Source: Mesocentrotus franciscanus (Eukaryota; Echinodermata; Echinoidea; Camarodonta; Strongylocentrotidae). Taken from it: a stretch of DNA of 64,000 bases. A program made the translations under genes and the position numbers. Below the pieces are notes generated by a model, which saw only the letters and a program-made list of their open reading frames with translations, had not been told where the DNA came from and did no database searches. Positions 37,221 to 47,945 of the stretch are shown piece after piece. The stretch's first letter is position 1. Each line of letters begins with the position of its first letter. The stretch is from the NCBI GenBank assembly GCA_037976565.1, contig CP137666.1, positions 3,762,060 through 3,826,059 of the forward strand, given 5' to 3'.

Positions 37221-38232
37221 ATATCTTTGACAAAACCAATCCTGGAGCACAGAGCTGTTCCTGGAGAAAAGGTTGTGTCACTGATTTGAGGATGAGAGAG
37301 TAAAATGCAGTACAAGCTTCATATAATTTTTTGGTAAACAAAGTCACAATGTACATATTACATGGTTCTACACAAGCCTTTTTGGAAGGGGGTCTGCATT
37401 GAAGTTTTTACAGTCTGTATGTTTGAGTCCTATGTAAAACCTCAACATTTAGGGGGTTCAGACTTCGAGTTTGGGCACCCACTCATGTATCCTGTGTGCC
37501 TGTTAGTGTCAAGCCCTACATGGGTTTTACCAAAGGTTTTCTACTTCATGGTTTAATCCCTTATATTACTTTGGGGGTATTTTTTCAGTCAATTAAGGAA
37601 ACAGATACAATTACATAAGCTTCCTTTCCCTAATATCTTGTCCCAGTACAAGGCTATTTAAGTAAAATCAAACTGTAAACAATAAAAGAGGTAACAATTT
37701 AAAATGGAAGATGATTACATGTATATTCAACTTTTCCATGCTACCAGGTTTTTCAGCAATTGTCATAAAACCATCAAGAGTTAAATCTTGACTTGAAATT
37801 CTTGATTCCATTTTGAATCTGTACAATAAAGCAGGCTATATAGGTCCATGTACTTGTTTCTGTTTTGAGAAGAAATGAATAGACATTCTTGGCCCAAACA
37901 AGGTTGTTCAACACTAGATTTGTTGGGTAAAACTTGCTGCCTTTGGCACAGATGTCCTTTGGCAAGACATTTGCCACTCTCCTCCCAGGTAGGACGTGAA
38001 TGTTACTTTGGTTAGATTGGCTTCTGTGCACTTGTAAAATACTCCCCAGGGAGTGGAGCATGTGAACTATCATGTTAATGTAGAACCACGTAATATGTAC
38101 ATTGAAACTTAGTTTACCAAAAAATGACATGAAGCTTGTACTCATGCATTTTACTATCTCATCCTCAAATCAGTGACCACACATTTTCTCCAGGAACAAC
38201 TCAGTGCTCCAGGATCTATTTTGTCAAAGATA
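37221..38232. mobile_element. 1-kb fold-back element with ~150-bp terminal arms
   Basis: The left arm at 37221-37373 (ATATCTTTGACAAAA, ATCCTGGAGCAC, TCACTGATTTGAGGATGAGA, TACAAGCTTCAT) matches the reverse complement of about 38080-38232 with only scattered differences. No transposase frame. A related fragment (TTTGACAAAATAAAGTCTGG) stands at about 43132, also after a degenerate CCCTA-rich stretch, so the family is present more than once in this locus. Confidence 0.88.
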
Positions 38233-38322
38233 TGCAGATTACCAATTGAATCCAATAACTAGGGTAATAATAATTACAATATAAATCGCTTAGAAATGTA
38301 GTATTAAGCACTATTCAAAAGT

Positions 38323-38377
38323 GATTACTATTATTATTATTATTATTACATGTATTATTAATATTATTATTGTTATC

Positions 38378-38408
<31 letters not shown>

Positions 38409-38545
38409 TTATTGATATTAATATTATTATTTATTATCATCATCATCATCATCATCATCATCATTATCATCATCATTATCATCATCATTATCATCATCAT
38501 TATCATCATCATTATCATCATCATTATCATCATTATCATTAACAC
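38323..38545 (+). repeat. Trinucleotide microsatellite (ATT)n/(ATC)n
   Basis: Begins as TTA/TTG triplets, becomes (CAT)n, and ends in a 12-bp ATTATCATCATC-like higher order. Long Ile, His or Met open frames here are artefacts. Confidence 0.95.
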
Positions 38546-38611
38546 TACTATTATTTATATCATTATCAATTTTATGAACAGGTTAAAGGTGAGATGAGAA
38601 GGGAGACTTAC

Positions 38612-38755
38612 AGCGTAGTCATACACTGCCACATACTGTGGTCCAGATGAAGCGGCAGGAGGAGGAGGAGCAGAGTGTTGCTGGGGAGGTGGCTGAACAG
38701 GTGCTGGCTGGGGAGGGGGTGGCTGGTATTGGGGTTCATTCCTTGGAGGCTGATA
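38612..38755 (-). CDS. LASP1: LASP, proline/glutamine-rich linker and start of SH3
   Basis: 48 codons on the minus strand, from acceptor CCTAG to donor GCT|GTAAGT. The first 40 residues are rich in Pro and Gln (YQPPRNEPQYQPPPP, then APPPPAASSG), and the exon ends PQYVAVYDYA, the first strand of the SH3. This is the low-complexity linker that precedes SH3 in LASP proteins. Both ends are phase 0. Confidence 0.92.
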
Positions 38756-39811
38756 CTAGGTGTTGAAAAAAGAAAATAGATGTAATCATCGACTTCAGGG
38801 AGGATTTCATAGAGAGAGAAAGAAACTTGATGATATCTTTGCCACTTATCACCATTGGTCTCAAGATGTAGTTCTATCAAGCCTGGTTCCCACAACACAG
38901 TAAACTGCTTTTAAAATGGAAGCATTTTACTTTTCACAATTGTGAATAAATAACACAGATTAATAACTGCACATCAGAAGCCTTTGTTACACATAGGTCT
39001 TTTGTCACCTCTATTCATTTACATGTGGATTTCTTTAAATGTTGCTGCAGCACTCATTTGAGGCAGTTTAGAGAGTCATGTTTGAACGAGCCTTTAGCAA
39101 ATGGATGTCATACATTAGATATATGTATATCTGGGATGTTTTTACCGGCACATTTCAATCATTAAAATGGAAAAGACAAAATTTATCTTATAACCATCCG
39201 ATATGCATGGCATGTGTTAATAATCACTGCATGCTAGGACATCTTTAATTCTCCTTATTGCATATCATAAGCTCTTATGAATCCTAAAAATTACAGCACT
39301 CTTTGGGGGTGGGGGGGGCATACACTTGAGTAACTTCCGGTGTAATCGCTCATGCACATCTTTGATATTGCTCATCCTTGACAATATTTGGATAGATGCA
39401 TCCATGCTAGCAAACAGAAAGTCTTTCAAATCCCGCACAGACATTCTTCAAAACCAGTCATGAGAACAATCCATGTTTAAACTCTGATGAAGAATTTTCA
39501 AATTTATGTCAAAATCCAGCAATGCAATCCCACACAAAGGTAATAGAAGTGACACATATAGACCAGTAGTTGGTGTCCCAGCACATTTGTTGCTGAGCCT
39601 ATATGCTACAGGGATAATTCTAGTGAGGAACTGAGTGAAACATGGGTGAAAGCACTTTTCTTTATCTATCTACTCAACATACAAAACTGATGTTATTTAC
39701 TTTCCTTCATCAATCCACAAGTGCTACAAGTTAATCTAATGTAAATAATTCTAATCCTTTTTGAGACTGATGGAGACAGACCATGCAGTGGGGATTATAA
39801 AGGTACTTTAC
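38756..39811 (-). other. LASP intron
   Basis: 1056 bp, with no repeat structure recognised apart from a G-run at about 39305. Confidence 0.85.
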
Positions 39812-39912
39812 CTGCTCAGGTTGAGCATATCCCATACTTGGGGGAGGGGCACTGCTTGCAGATTGGGGTTGGAAAGATGCTTTGTATGCCACACCAGAAG
39901 ACTGCTGAGTAT
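39812..39912 (-). CDS. LASP1: LASP, end of nebulin repeats and linker
   Basis: 101 bp between acceptor ATTTACAG and donor GAGCAG|GTAAAG. After completing a split Asn codon it reads TQQSSGVAYKASFQPQSAS, then PPPSMGYAQPEQ. AYKASFQ is comparable to the start of a further nebulin-type motif (vertebrate LASP1 has KYHEEFEK here); the rest is linker. Confidence 0.9.
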
Positions 39913-41149
39913 CTGTAAATAAAAGAACATTAACAAAAAGGAAAGCAAAATTGAGTATTGTGTAGATCATATTTTTTAATAGAAGATGTTCCATTCCAAT
40001 ACAAAAACTGAATGAATTATTTTTTATATTATGCAACTTCCAAGAATGTTCTGTAATCTGATTGGTTCTAATCGGGTCATGTGGCATTCAGTGGACTGAA
40101 CTGTAGTATCCAAATGTACACGTCATCAATGCAAGTGGCAATGACCGGGCGTGTCAAAGTTTGCGTGAAGCTTACGCACACTGACGCTCACACACACTGA
40201 TGCTCGGATAACCAATCAAATTCAGGAATGCCGTGCGCGTACTAATTAGGGCTAAACCTTACGTCCTAATTTCTGCGCTGGCCTGCGGTATATCCAGCAT
40301 GACATTTCAATTTGTAATTACTGTTGGTGTTGCATCTCAGATTTTGAAATGACTGAAATTGGATAGACTTTGCAACTTTTTGGATTATTTTTTAGTCAAC
40401 AGTCAAGACCGAAGCGTGAGTGTGAAGGTAAGAATACAATTCAATTATTTATTCATTGTCTTTTGGGGGCAGCTCAGTAGGAGTGGGAGGTTGTATATAA
40501 CAAACAATGAATGTTTGCTTGTGCATTTGTGGGCCGAAATAATGCACTCTGTGCTCGACTCACCACCTGGATATACCGCACTCGGTCCTGCGGACCTTGG
40601 TGCGGTATATCCAGGGGCTCTTCTTGCACATCGTGCATTATTTGGCCCTGAATGCTTTCGCTACCGTGCGTTATTTGTATAGGGCCTACTAATACATCCA
40701 GACTGGAGCAAATGCCTGATCACCAAATAAAATAGTTTACCCTATATATATATATTGCAATGAAGGTTTAATGATTCATTCTGAATGATCTAAAATAGAT
40801 CTATAGCAATCTCCAGGTAAAATAGTAATGACGATAGTCACTACTGAATTGGAGTCATGATATGGGTAGCATATTATCATTCCAGAGGTTGCTTGAAATC
40901 TTTTTTCTTTAAGGTTTAGCGCTAATTAGTACGCGCACGGCATTCCTGAATTCATATATAAATATACATATTCAGTATAGGACATCCAGAGAGAGGATCA
41001 TAGACTAGTTTTCAAATATTTCCTTCATTATGAATTATAACAGAATGAATGGAATTGCTCACATGAAAGTCATCATAAATAAATACTGCATATCCAAAGT
41101 ACAGTGTATGATCCAGAAGGATCTGAACTTATAAATTAATTATTCTTAC
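39913..41149 (-). other. LASP intron with palindromic element
   Basis: Contains the inverted-repeat element at 40219-40952; otherwise AT-rich with no coding signal. Confidence 0.8.
40219..40952. mobile_element. 734-bp inverted-repeat element in LASP intron
   Basis: Arms of 43 bp: 40219-40261 (AATTCAGGAATGCCGTGCGC, GTACTAATTAG, GCTAAACCTTA) and its near-perfect inverse at 40910-40952. Near the centre is a second hairpin, CCTGGATATACCGCA at 40566-40580 with TGCGGTATATCCAGG at 40601-40615, and the same TGCGGTATATCCAG also stands at about 40284. No open frame of interest. Confidence 0.85.
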
Positions 41150-41234
41150 TTTTCTTGAGTCGTAAACTTTCTGGATCATCGGACACAGTGGTGAACTTCC
41201 CCAAATTCTCCTTGTGCCCTGAAGCGTATGCCAA
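41150..41234 (-). CDS. LASP1: LASP, second nebulin repeat
   Basis: 85 bp from acceptor TTTTTTGCAG to donor AAGAAAA|GTAAG; reads LAYASGHKENLGKFTTVSDD, then PESLRLKK. The nebulin repeat consensus (Y-x3-xEK, then T/S-xVxDTPE-xxRxK) is recognisable. These repeats bind F-actin. It ends in phase 1, matching the next exon. Confidence 0.92.
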
Positions 41235-41465
41235 CTGCAAAAAAATAATATTAATAAATAATTAATATGATCCATATAGAACAGTAAGGAAATCACTTCT
41301 GAGAGCCTTGGTTTGTGTTTCCCAATTAAATGCAATGATTTCAGTAGCTTATAACAGTTACTGCAATTTGTTATTGATAACAAGATTGATGAGTCAGGGC
41401 CCAAGTGTGAATAAATAATAATAACAACGTTTCTTATAAAGCGCTTACCACCGAAGTCTCTAAGC

Positions 41466-41660
41466 GCTAAGAGATGGTTCCACATCGTGTATATAGACTG
41501 AATGAGCAATAGAGATGGTTCCACATCGTGTATATAGACTGAATGAGCAATAGAGATGGTTCCACATCGTGTATATAGACTGAATGAGCAATAGAGATGG
41601 TTCCACATCGTGTATATAGACTGAATGAGCAATAGAGATGGTTCCACATTGTGTATATAT
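41466..41660 (-). repeat. 41-bp minisatellite in LASP intron
   Basis: Four near-identical copies and a partial fifth of a 41-bp unit (AGAGATGGTTCCACATCGTG, then TATATAGACTGAATGAGCAA). The unit length is not a multiple of three and three units open a frame only by chance; it lies wholly inside the intron 41235-41701. Confidence 0.95.
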
Positions 41661-41701
41661 AGACATATCTTAGAAATAAACAACATCCTTTATGAACTTA
41701 C

Positions 41702-41786
41702 ATTACTTTGGTTTCTAGTTTGCTTCTGGAGACGAAGGTTCTCGGGTGTGTCAGCTACAGAAGTAAATTTTGTAGTTGGGTAGTGG
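41702..41786 (-). CDS. LASP1: LASP, first nebulin repeat
   Basis: 85 bp from acceptor TTCATGCAG to donor AGTAAT|GTAAGT; reads HYPTTKFTSVADTPENLRL, then QKQTRNQSN. The VADTPENLRL core is identical to the vertebrate LASP1 repeat. HYP directly follows the last zinc-binding part of the LIM domain in LASP proteins, as here. The two nebulin exons are both 85 bp. Confidence 0.95.
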
Positions 41787-42462
41787 CTGCATGAAGAAAG
41801 AAGAGAAGGATCATGGATCATCATATAACCTTTATAGTACATTTCAATATTATAGTCATCTGAAATAACAATACAAATTGTCCATGTCTTGTTTCCATTA
41901 TTCCTCAGAACTGAACAACATTTGTTAAGTGTAAAAGGGTGATTTAGTGCAATGTGTCTTATACAACATAATTCTTTATCTATTCAGTTTAAAGCTGTAA
42001 CCCTAAAAACATTCATAAAGAGCATGTTCAGTACATCTAATTAAGTTGAAAATATTCTGTCAGCTCTCCCTTCCTCTCTCTCTTCTTTTGTATTCCCATG
42101 TGACGGTATTTTAACACAGCAATTTCATATGACATTGCTGTAACCAATCAAAACTTTACCAAGAAACAGTAACTTACGATCACTTCTAAATATGTAACAG
42201 ATAGACACAATGCATGATACAATTAATTTCAGCAAGATTGTAAGTCGATTTTTATGTTTCATCATGTCCAAGCTAGGACACAACAACAGTGGTGGATCTG
42301 GGGGAAGGGGATACTTTTGAATCCCACTTGAATCCCACCATTTTAAATCACCAAACTTGTATATTTTTGTATTATATTGTACCCCCCCCCCTTGCCCCTT
42401 GATCTACCTCTGCTAGCTTCGCCTTGAATAGTTTGTGGTCTGTAATACACAATGATACTCAC

Positions 42463-42557
42463 GTATTACAGTAGGGTTTCTTGTTGTACCCCTTGTAGTT
42501 CTTCATGGTCAATGCCAAGTCACATGTGTCACACCTGAAGCATCCTTTGTGCCAAGG
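42463..42557 (-). CDS. LASP1: LASP, second half of the LIM domain
   Basis: 95 bp on the minus strand, acceptor TCTTGTAACAG, donor AATAC|GTGAGT. It reads [20 protein letters not shown], then [11 protein letters not shown]. This gives the H, C, C, C and C zinc ligands of the second LIM half, and MKNYKGYxKKPYCN is the LASP signature. The first LIM half (two CxxC-type pairs on a short exon of about 70 bp) was not found by eye between 42558 and 64000. Without it the visible gene encodes 217 residues; the full protein would be near 240. Confidence 0.94.
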
Positions 42558-44177
42558 CTGTTACAAGAAAACAAATTATGACATAATAGATAATATAGCA
42601 TAATCTATGATAATATGATTTTATAAATCACATTGCTACCTACAACAGATCTATGCTTGTTTCAAATGTATTGTAGAAATAAACTTTATTCCCTTTAAGT
42701 CCGGGACTGAGAAGGCAAGATGTGTTTTGTTTCATTGGAGCAGCATACAGAGTACAAGTACATATTTGTTTTACATGACCACAGAATATTATCTGATAAC
42801 ACACTTACAAATAAAAACAAAAGAAAGGTTTCATATGTCTACATCTTGTTTTGGCTGCATCACTATAAAATCAATTTCTTCATGAATAACAGCTTCTTTG
42901 GAAAGTAGGGTAACAGTAATCATTTTTTCAAAGGTCATTAATTTTCAGCAATAATTTAATTTGGACATTCCTGAACAAATAACATCTAGGGAGTAGAGAC
43001 TTGCAGCAGTTATAATGATACTTGCTCCTGCTACAATTGGTCAGCAGTAATTTCCTACACTAACTGAATTCCTAAAATCCACCCTGAACCCAACATTATG
43101 ATTATTCCTAATCTTTAGACCCTATAATTTTGACAAAATAAAGTCTGGAGCAGTTGTAGCCAGAGCAAATGTCGGAGCAACACTACTTACTGTGTATGGT
43201 TTAACACAATCTCATCGTTATCATGAGTATACAAACTACTGATCATGTCCTGCACATCACAATCACACTTCTCACTTCTTCCAGACAAGAAAAAATATAT
43301 CCATTTTCGCTGAAAACGATCTGGTTCCTAATCATTTTCTCCTGGAGTATCTTTCATGAACCATTGTAGTTGGGTTCACACAAGTCTCTTAATTTTAAGT
43401 TTAAGTTGTGGTTTTAAACTTTAAAGTTACCTAGTAGTTAGGACCCATGCGGACGGATGCACTCATGGTTAAGAAACTGTAAGTTTACTTTAAGTTACAA
43501 AGCACAAGCGATCTTACAGTTAGCATGATAACTACGACCAGTGGGGAGGGGGGAGGGGAGGGGGGAGGTCCTCACTTGCATTTATGTGCCGCATGGACAC
43601 AATTAATTTCCAGGTTACACCAGCTTGTAGTCAAAATGACTGCTTGCCCGGCTTGTAGCTTAAAACTTTGAATACTTGACTTGTTTTGGCCCCATATGAA
43701 CCCTCATCGTAGTTAGTGGACCATTGTTTATAACTTCAGGGTTTTGCAAACTTAAATTCTAAAACTATGATGGTCCCATGTGAACATCAACTGTTACCAG
43801 GAGATCATGGTTACCTTATACCATGGACTGAATCCAGAATACAATCTAGTAGATAAGACCTGGAGTACACATTACACCACATTACAGAACGAGTTTAAAA
43901 TGATCAGTTCTGCTTCCTGACTTTATATGGTCATGTTGATCCCTTTCAGGAAAATGAAAAAATGTGGCTAGGAGGTATTAATAGAAGAAAAATCACTTAC
44001 ATAGGTTAACATGACTTTTTCGGAGCAGTAATGATTCATCATTTAACTTCTATTTTATTAACAGCCTGAATTATCATTTACCGGTATATCAAAATTAAAT
44101 TTTAACATAGGAAATATTTAAAAACGTAACAATTATATTAAAAAAATTCTCGCCCACAATTTACCTTAAGAGGTAAA
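42558..44177 (-). other. LASP 5' intron or flank, no exon seen
   Basis: At about 43080-43200 there is a fragment resembling one end of the 37221-38232 element. A G-rich patch (GGGGAGGGGGGAGGGG) lies at about 43541-43567. The missing first LIM exon was searched for and not found. Confidence 0.45.
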
Positions 44178-44185
44178 ACCCCAAC

Positions 44186-45022
44186 CAGGGTTGGGCGGTA
44201 AATGCCGGTGGCGGTAATTACCGGCGGTAAATACTGGTAAATACCGTCCGGTAAATAAGATGGGCGTCCGGTAAATATGTAAAAAACGGGAAATATGATT
44301 TTAATTCTCTATTTATTAATAATTTTACTTGTTTTTAGCCTCAACAACTGAAAATATTGTTCTGAAATAATTAGCAGCACAACACTCATAGTAGAAACAC
44401 AAAAACAGATTTATAAAATCCACACTGCATACATTTACATGTATACACACCCAAACACCCATACAGGTAAAAGGTCCAAAGTGGGGATATGGATGTGTAA
44501 CGACAAATGTCCCCACAATGAGGGAATTTTCGTACGTGTACATCCTTCTTTGTGGGGACATTCGTCCGTTCCACACCCACAGTGTGGGAATATGGTCCAA
44601 AATGGGGATTTCATACACACGTATACACTTCGTTATGACCCTACACATTGATTATGGGCAAAAAACAAAAATACCCAATAGGTCACTAGAGGGCGCTTTT
44701 AACATAATTATTTTCCATTTTCTATGATTTTAGACGGTTTTTCATTGTGGGGATATCCCCACTTTGGACCATATCCCCACAGCGTGGGTGTGGAGCGGAC
44801 AAATGTCCCCACAAAGAAGGATTTACATACGCACACACACACAGAGCAACCATACTCACCACCATTGTTATTATGTTCAAAATTGGACAATCCCTATGAA
44901 CAAGTGAGTGGAAAATATATTTCCCGGTATTTCCCGGTAAAAAGCGGTAAATACTGGTAAATACCGCTTATTTCCCGGCGTCCGGGAAATAAGCCTCCGA
45001 AGCGGGAAATATGCCAACCCTG
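44186..45022. mobile_element. hAT-type non-autonomous transposon with 8-bp target duplication
   Basis: The element starts CAGGGTTGG and ends CCAACCCTG, and is flanked by a perfect 8-bp direct repeat ACCCCAAC (44178-44185 and 45023-45030), the hallmark of hAT insertion. Subterminal regions hold repeated CGGTAAAT and TTTCCCGG motifs at both ends, likely transposase-binding sites. The middle carries inverted copies of TGTCCCCACAA and TGGTCCAAANTGGGGATAT (about 44475-44610 against 44740-44815), possibly a second nested palindrome. At 837 bp it has no transposase. Confidence 0.93.
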
Positions 45023-45030
45023 ACCCCAAC

Positions 45031-45945
45031 CCCAGAAAAAATAATTTGTTTGTCATAAGAAGACTTAAATTCTTTCAAAATATAAATTATTAGATATTTG
45101 AGTGGTTCACAATCGAGGAGTATAAAGGGAAGTCTTGATTTTAAGACTAGGCCCTGCACTTGGAAAGTATGACATTATAGCTTTCATGTTTGCCTAACTT
45201 TATGTCTGTATACTCATAAGTTCCTTTTTGTTTTTTGTTTAGAGAGTAATTTCTGCAAATAAACTGGCAATATAGCTTAAAAGAAGTCAGTCGTGTAGCT
45301 ATAGGGGCAAAGGGACAAGGGCCCCCACAACCAAAAGGCAGGAAAAAATGGATGAAGAGAAAAGAGAAAGAGCTCTAGGGAAAAGTGAATGGAAACATTT
45401 TTTTTAAAGATGGGACTGATGCATCCCATACCCTACCCAATCAGTGGCCTTGTTTATTCAGATTTAATTCATCTAGTATTAAAGTCTGGTGAATCCACCC
45501 TCCCTTCCAAATCTACCACAATGACAACAAAGCCCCTTAAATGATTGCATCTATGGGTGCGTTCAATCAACACTTTTTCACCCCAAAATCACGGTTTTTG
45601 AAGACGTTTAGATTTTTCGTCGGTTGTAAAAATAAACGTGTTTAAAAACACAAAACATGAAACGCTGAAAAAGATGCGTTTTGTATCAACGGTATGTTAC
45701 ATCAGAATAACTACCGGTACATGTATTGAAAGCTAATATTTTCAACATACAGAGCAATCTGTTTTGGGGCGATAGGTCCCTTTTAGATATCGGCAAAGAA
45801 TATTACAGCTAGGAAGGAGTATTTTTTTAATAAAACTATTTTAATGAAAGTATTTTGTTTCTGATTTCAATTCAAACAACACTAGAAGCTTACATCTTTT
45901 TAAATAGCAAAATCCCTTAGCATTGCTTAAAACTTGAACTGGCTA
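45031..45945. other. Non-coding stretch, no gene seen
   Basis: AT-rich; no exon or repeat identified. Confidence 0.4.
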
Positions 45946-47015
45946 TTAAAGGGGAAGTCTACCCTCATATCAAGCTGGTTCTAATATGAGCAGAAAAATG
46001 AGAGGAACAGGTTAGTGAAAGTTTGTGCAAATCTGATTATTATTATTTTTTTAATTATAAATTGTTGAAGTTGCGATCAATCAAACACAAATTAGCAACA
46101 CTGTGACATATCTTGCGAGGTCCTATCCAATTTCCTCTGTACAGAAAGTTTCATAAAGTTTCATTTTCTTAGTTATTGATGATGGAACAGATTTGTTTCA
46201 TACAGGTATTTTCAATAATTGTATTTATGGTGCATGTATGATTGAAAATTGTCTAAAGGGGAAATAGAAATTTCTGATTTTTTTAAAGTACAGAGCAAAT
46301 GGGAGGGGACCTTGCAAGATACATCACAGAGTTGCCAATTTGTGTTTGGTTGATCGCAACTTCAAAAGTTCATAACTTTCTTACTTTTAAAGGGACTTGG
46401 TAACATTGTTCAGATGAGAGAAAATGGTGCTAATTAAGGTAGTGACTTCAATGCTAGATGTAAAGTTAAAGATAATCTGAAAGTTTGAGTGAAAACAGAC
46501 CATTATTTACAATACAAATTGGGTAAAACTGACCTGATCGATTCCTTAATTCTCCCAACTATACTATTACAATTTAATTACATTTCAGGTGAATGCAAAT
46601 CGTAACAAAGCTATGAATTGGCTCTATATATCATTCCAGACATTTAAGTGTTGAAAGATTTTTAAAATCCTGTCTTATCTCTTATTTTCATGGAAAAACG
46701 GTTGGGAAAATTCAAAAATGGTTGGGAGAATTTACTGTTAGAGGGTGTTACCCAGTGACGCCTTCAAAGAAAACCATAAATATCTTTGTGATTTGAGAAT
46801 TTGTTCAGGATTTTTTGCATGCTAGATGGTTAGTACAGTAGAAGGAATATAATAAGTAACATTTCATACAAAAATTACGCAGTTTTTTCATCAACCTTCA
46901 ACAATTTTACAGAGTCACTTTAATCAGATTTTGCTAAAAATTTCACTGGCCCGTTTCTCTCATTTTTCTGCTTCTATTAAAACCAACTTGATATCAGGGT
47001 AGACTTCCCCTTTAA
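45946..47015. mobile_element. TTAA-bounded MITE, interrupted by a second MITE
   Basis: Starts TTAAAGGGGAAGTCTACCC and ends GGGTAGACTTCCCCTTTAA. Long inverted arms run inwards: TATCAAGCTGGTT, AGCAGAAAAATGAGAG, and GAAGTTGCGATCAATCAAAC on the left with inverses on the right. The right arm is split at 46387-46923 by another element; removing it gives an element of about 535 bp with continuous arms. No transposase. Confidence 0.92.
46387..46923. mobile_element. Nested TTAA-bounded MITE (inserted in the right arm of 45946-47015)
   Basis: Starts TTAAAGGGACTTGGTAAC and ends ACAGAGTCACTTTAA: imperfect inverted ends (18 of about 22 positions agree). It sits between CTTACTT and TCAGATTTTGC, which are adjacent in the matching opposite arm of the host element. 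TTAA at both borders is the expected target duplication. Confidence 0.88.
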
Positions 47016-47431
47016 AGTATTTTTGGCTACTTCCTCTTATCCCACAAACACTTTACCCCTCCTCCCCTTCTTCCTTCCTTGTTCTAAACATCATTCTCTC
47101 AGAATAGATATTTCCTCATGGTATTACAAACAAACTCCTTACATGGTCATACAATCTGTTAAGAGCCATGCAGAATCGGATTAACTCTGTGTTTAAGAAT
47201 ATGAGTTAATGCCCTTTTGGCATGTACATGTAGTTAATGCCCTTCTGGTTCTTCAGATCAACTCGATCAAATGCTTGTGAAGTGGCTTTGCAATGATGAA
47301 AGTCATGTTAGTCATGTATGTACATATTACATATTGAAGGGCAATGACTTGAGTTAGTTTCACTGTGAGCAATACTTACTTTGTATGATGTATCATTATC
47401 ATTGTTCATACAGTAAAACCTGAAGGACCAC
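47016..47431. other. Non-coding spacer, no gene seen
   Basis: Holds a short direct repeat of GTTAATGCCCTT at about 47206 and 47233. Confidence 0.4.
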
Positions 47432-47945
47432 TTAAAGGTACTATGTCCCTTTTGCAGCCAACATCAAATTCTGTAGAACTTTGCAGGAATTATGAATATG
47501 TCACTTATGTCCTATCTGTGAAATTTTAACGTTAGCAGTGTCCTAGTATTCAATTATGCAAGGAAACCAATTTACTTTCTAGACTTCACTGTCAGACACT
47601 ACTGAGTGACTGACTGACTTCTTTTTTTCTTTGGTAATAACATACATAAAATGAGCTGTAAAGGGTACATGAGCATTTGTCTACATCAATAACCCACTTC
47701 TTGTAATGGCCAAAATTATTGATTATTGATTGAATCTTTGCGCAGCACAAAATGTACGACTATTCGGTACAAGGGTCTGAAAATCAGACTATTTAATTAA
47801 ACGACCGCGATCGCTAAATTTGTTATTTTCCCACAAAAAGTCCTTTTGCATTGAGGGAATTTCTAAATTAGTATTATCTTTCAAATGCCGTTGGAAATTA
47901 ACCATTTCATTTTTTGGGCCTGCAAATGGGACATAATACCTTTAA
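47432..47945. mobile_element. TTAA-bounded MITE, family 'ATGTCCCTTTTGCAG', copy 3
   Basis: Starts TTAAAGGTACTATGTCCC and ends GGGACATAATACCTTTAA: nearly perfect inverted ends of about 26 bp. The interior follows copies 1 and 2 closely (CCAACATCAAATTCTGTAG, GAGTGACTGACTGACTTC). It is the best preserved copy. Confidence 0.92.

Larger units (their letters stand above)
36997..38611 (-). other. LASP intron inside the SH3 domain
   Basis: Bounded by the donor GCT|GTAAGT and the acceptor ACAG|GCAGCAG, phase 0. It holds an inverted-repeat element (37221-38232) and a triplet microsatellite. Confidence 0.85.

Noticed and set aside
38315..38597. Poly-Ile, poly-His and poly-Met frames
   Set aside because: Triplet microsatellite inside a LASP intron.
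41129..41686. 185-codon minus-strand frame with YTMWNHLYCSFS repeats
   Set aside because: It reads through a 41-bp intronic minisatellite into the real nebulin exon in the wrong frame.
44325..44960. Overlapping frames of 60-107 codons on both strands
   Set aside because: All lie within the hAT element and its internal inverted repeats.
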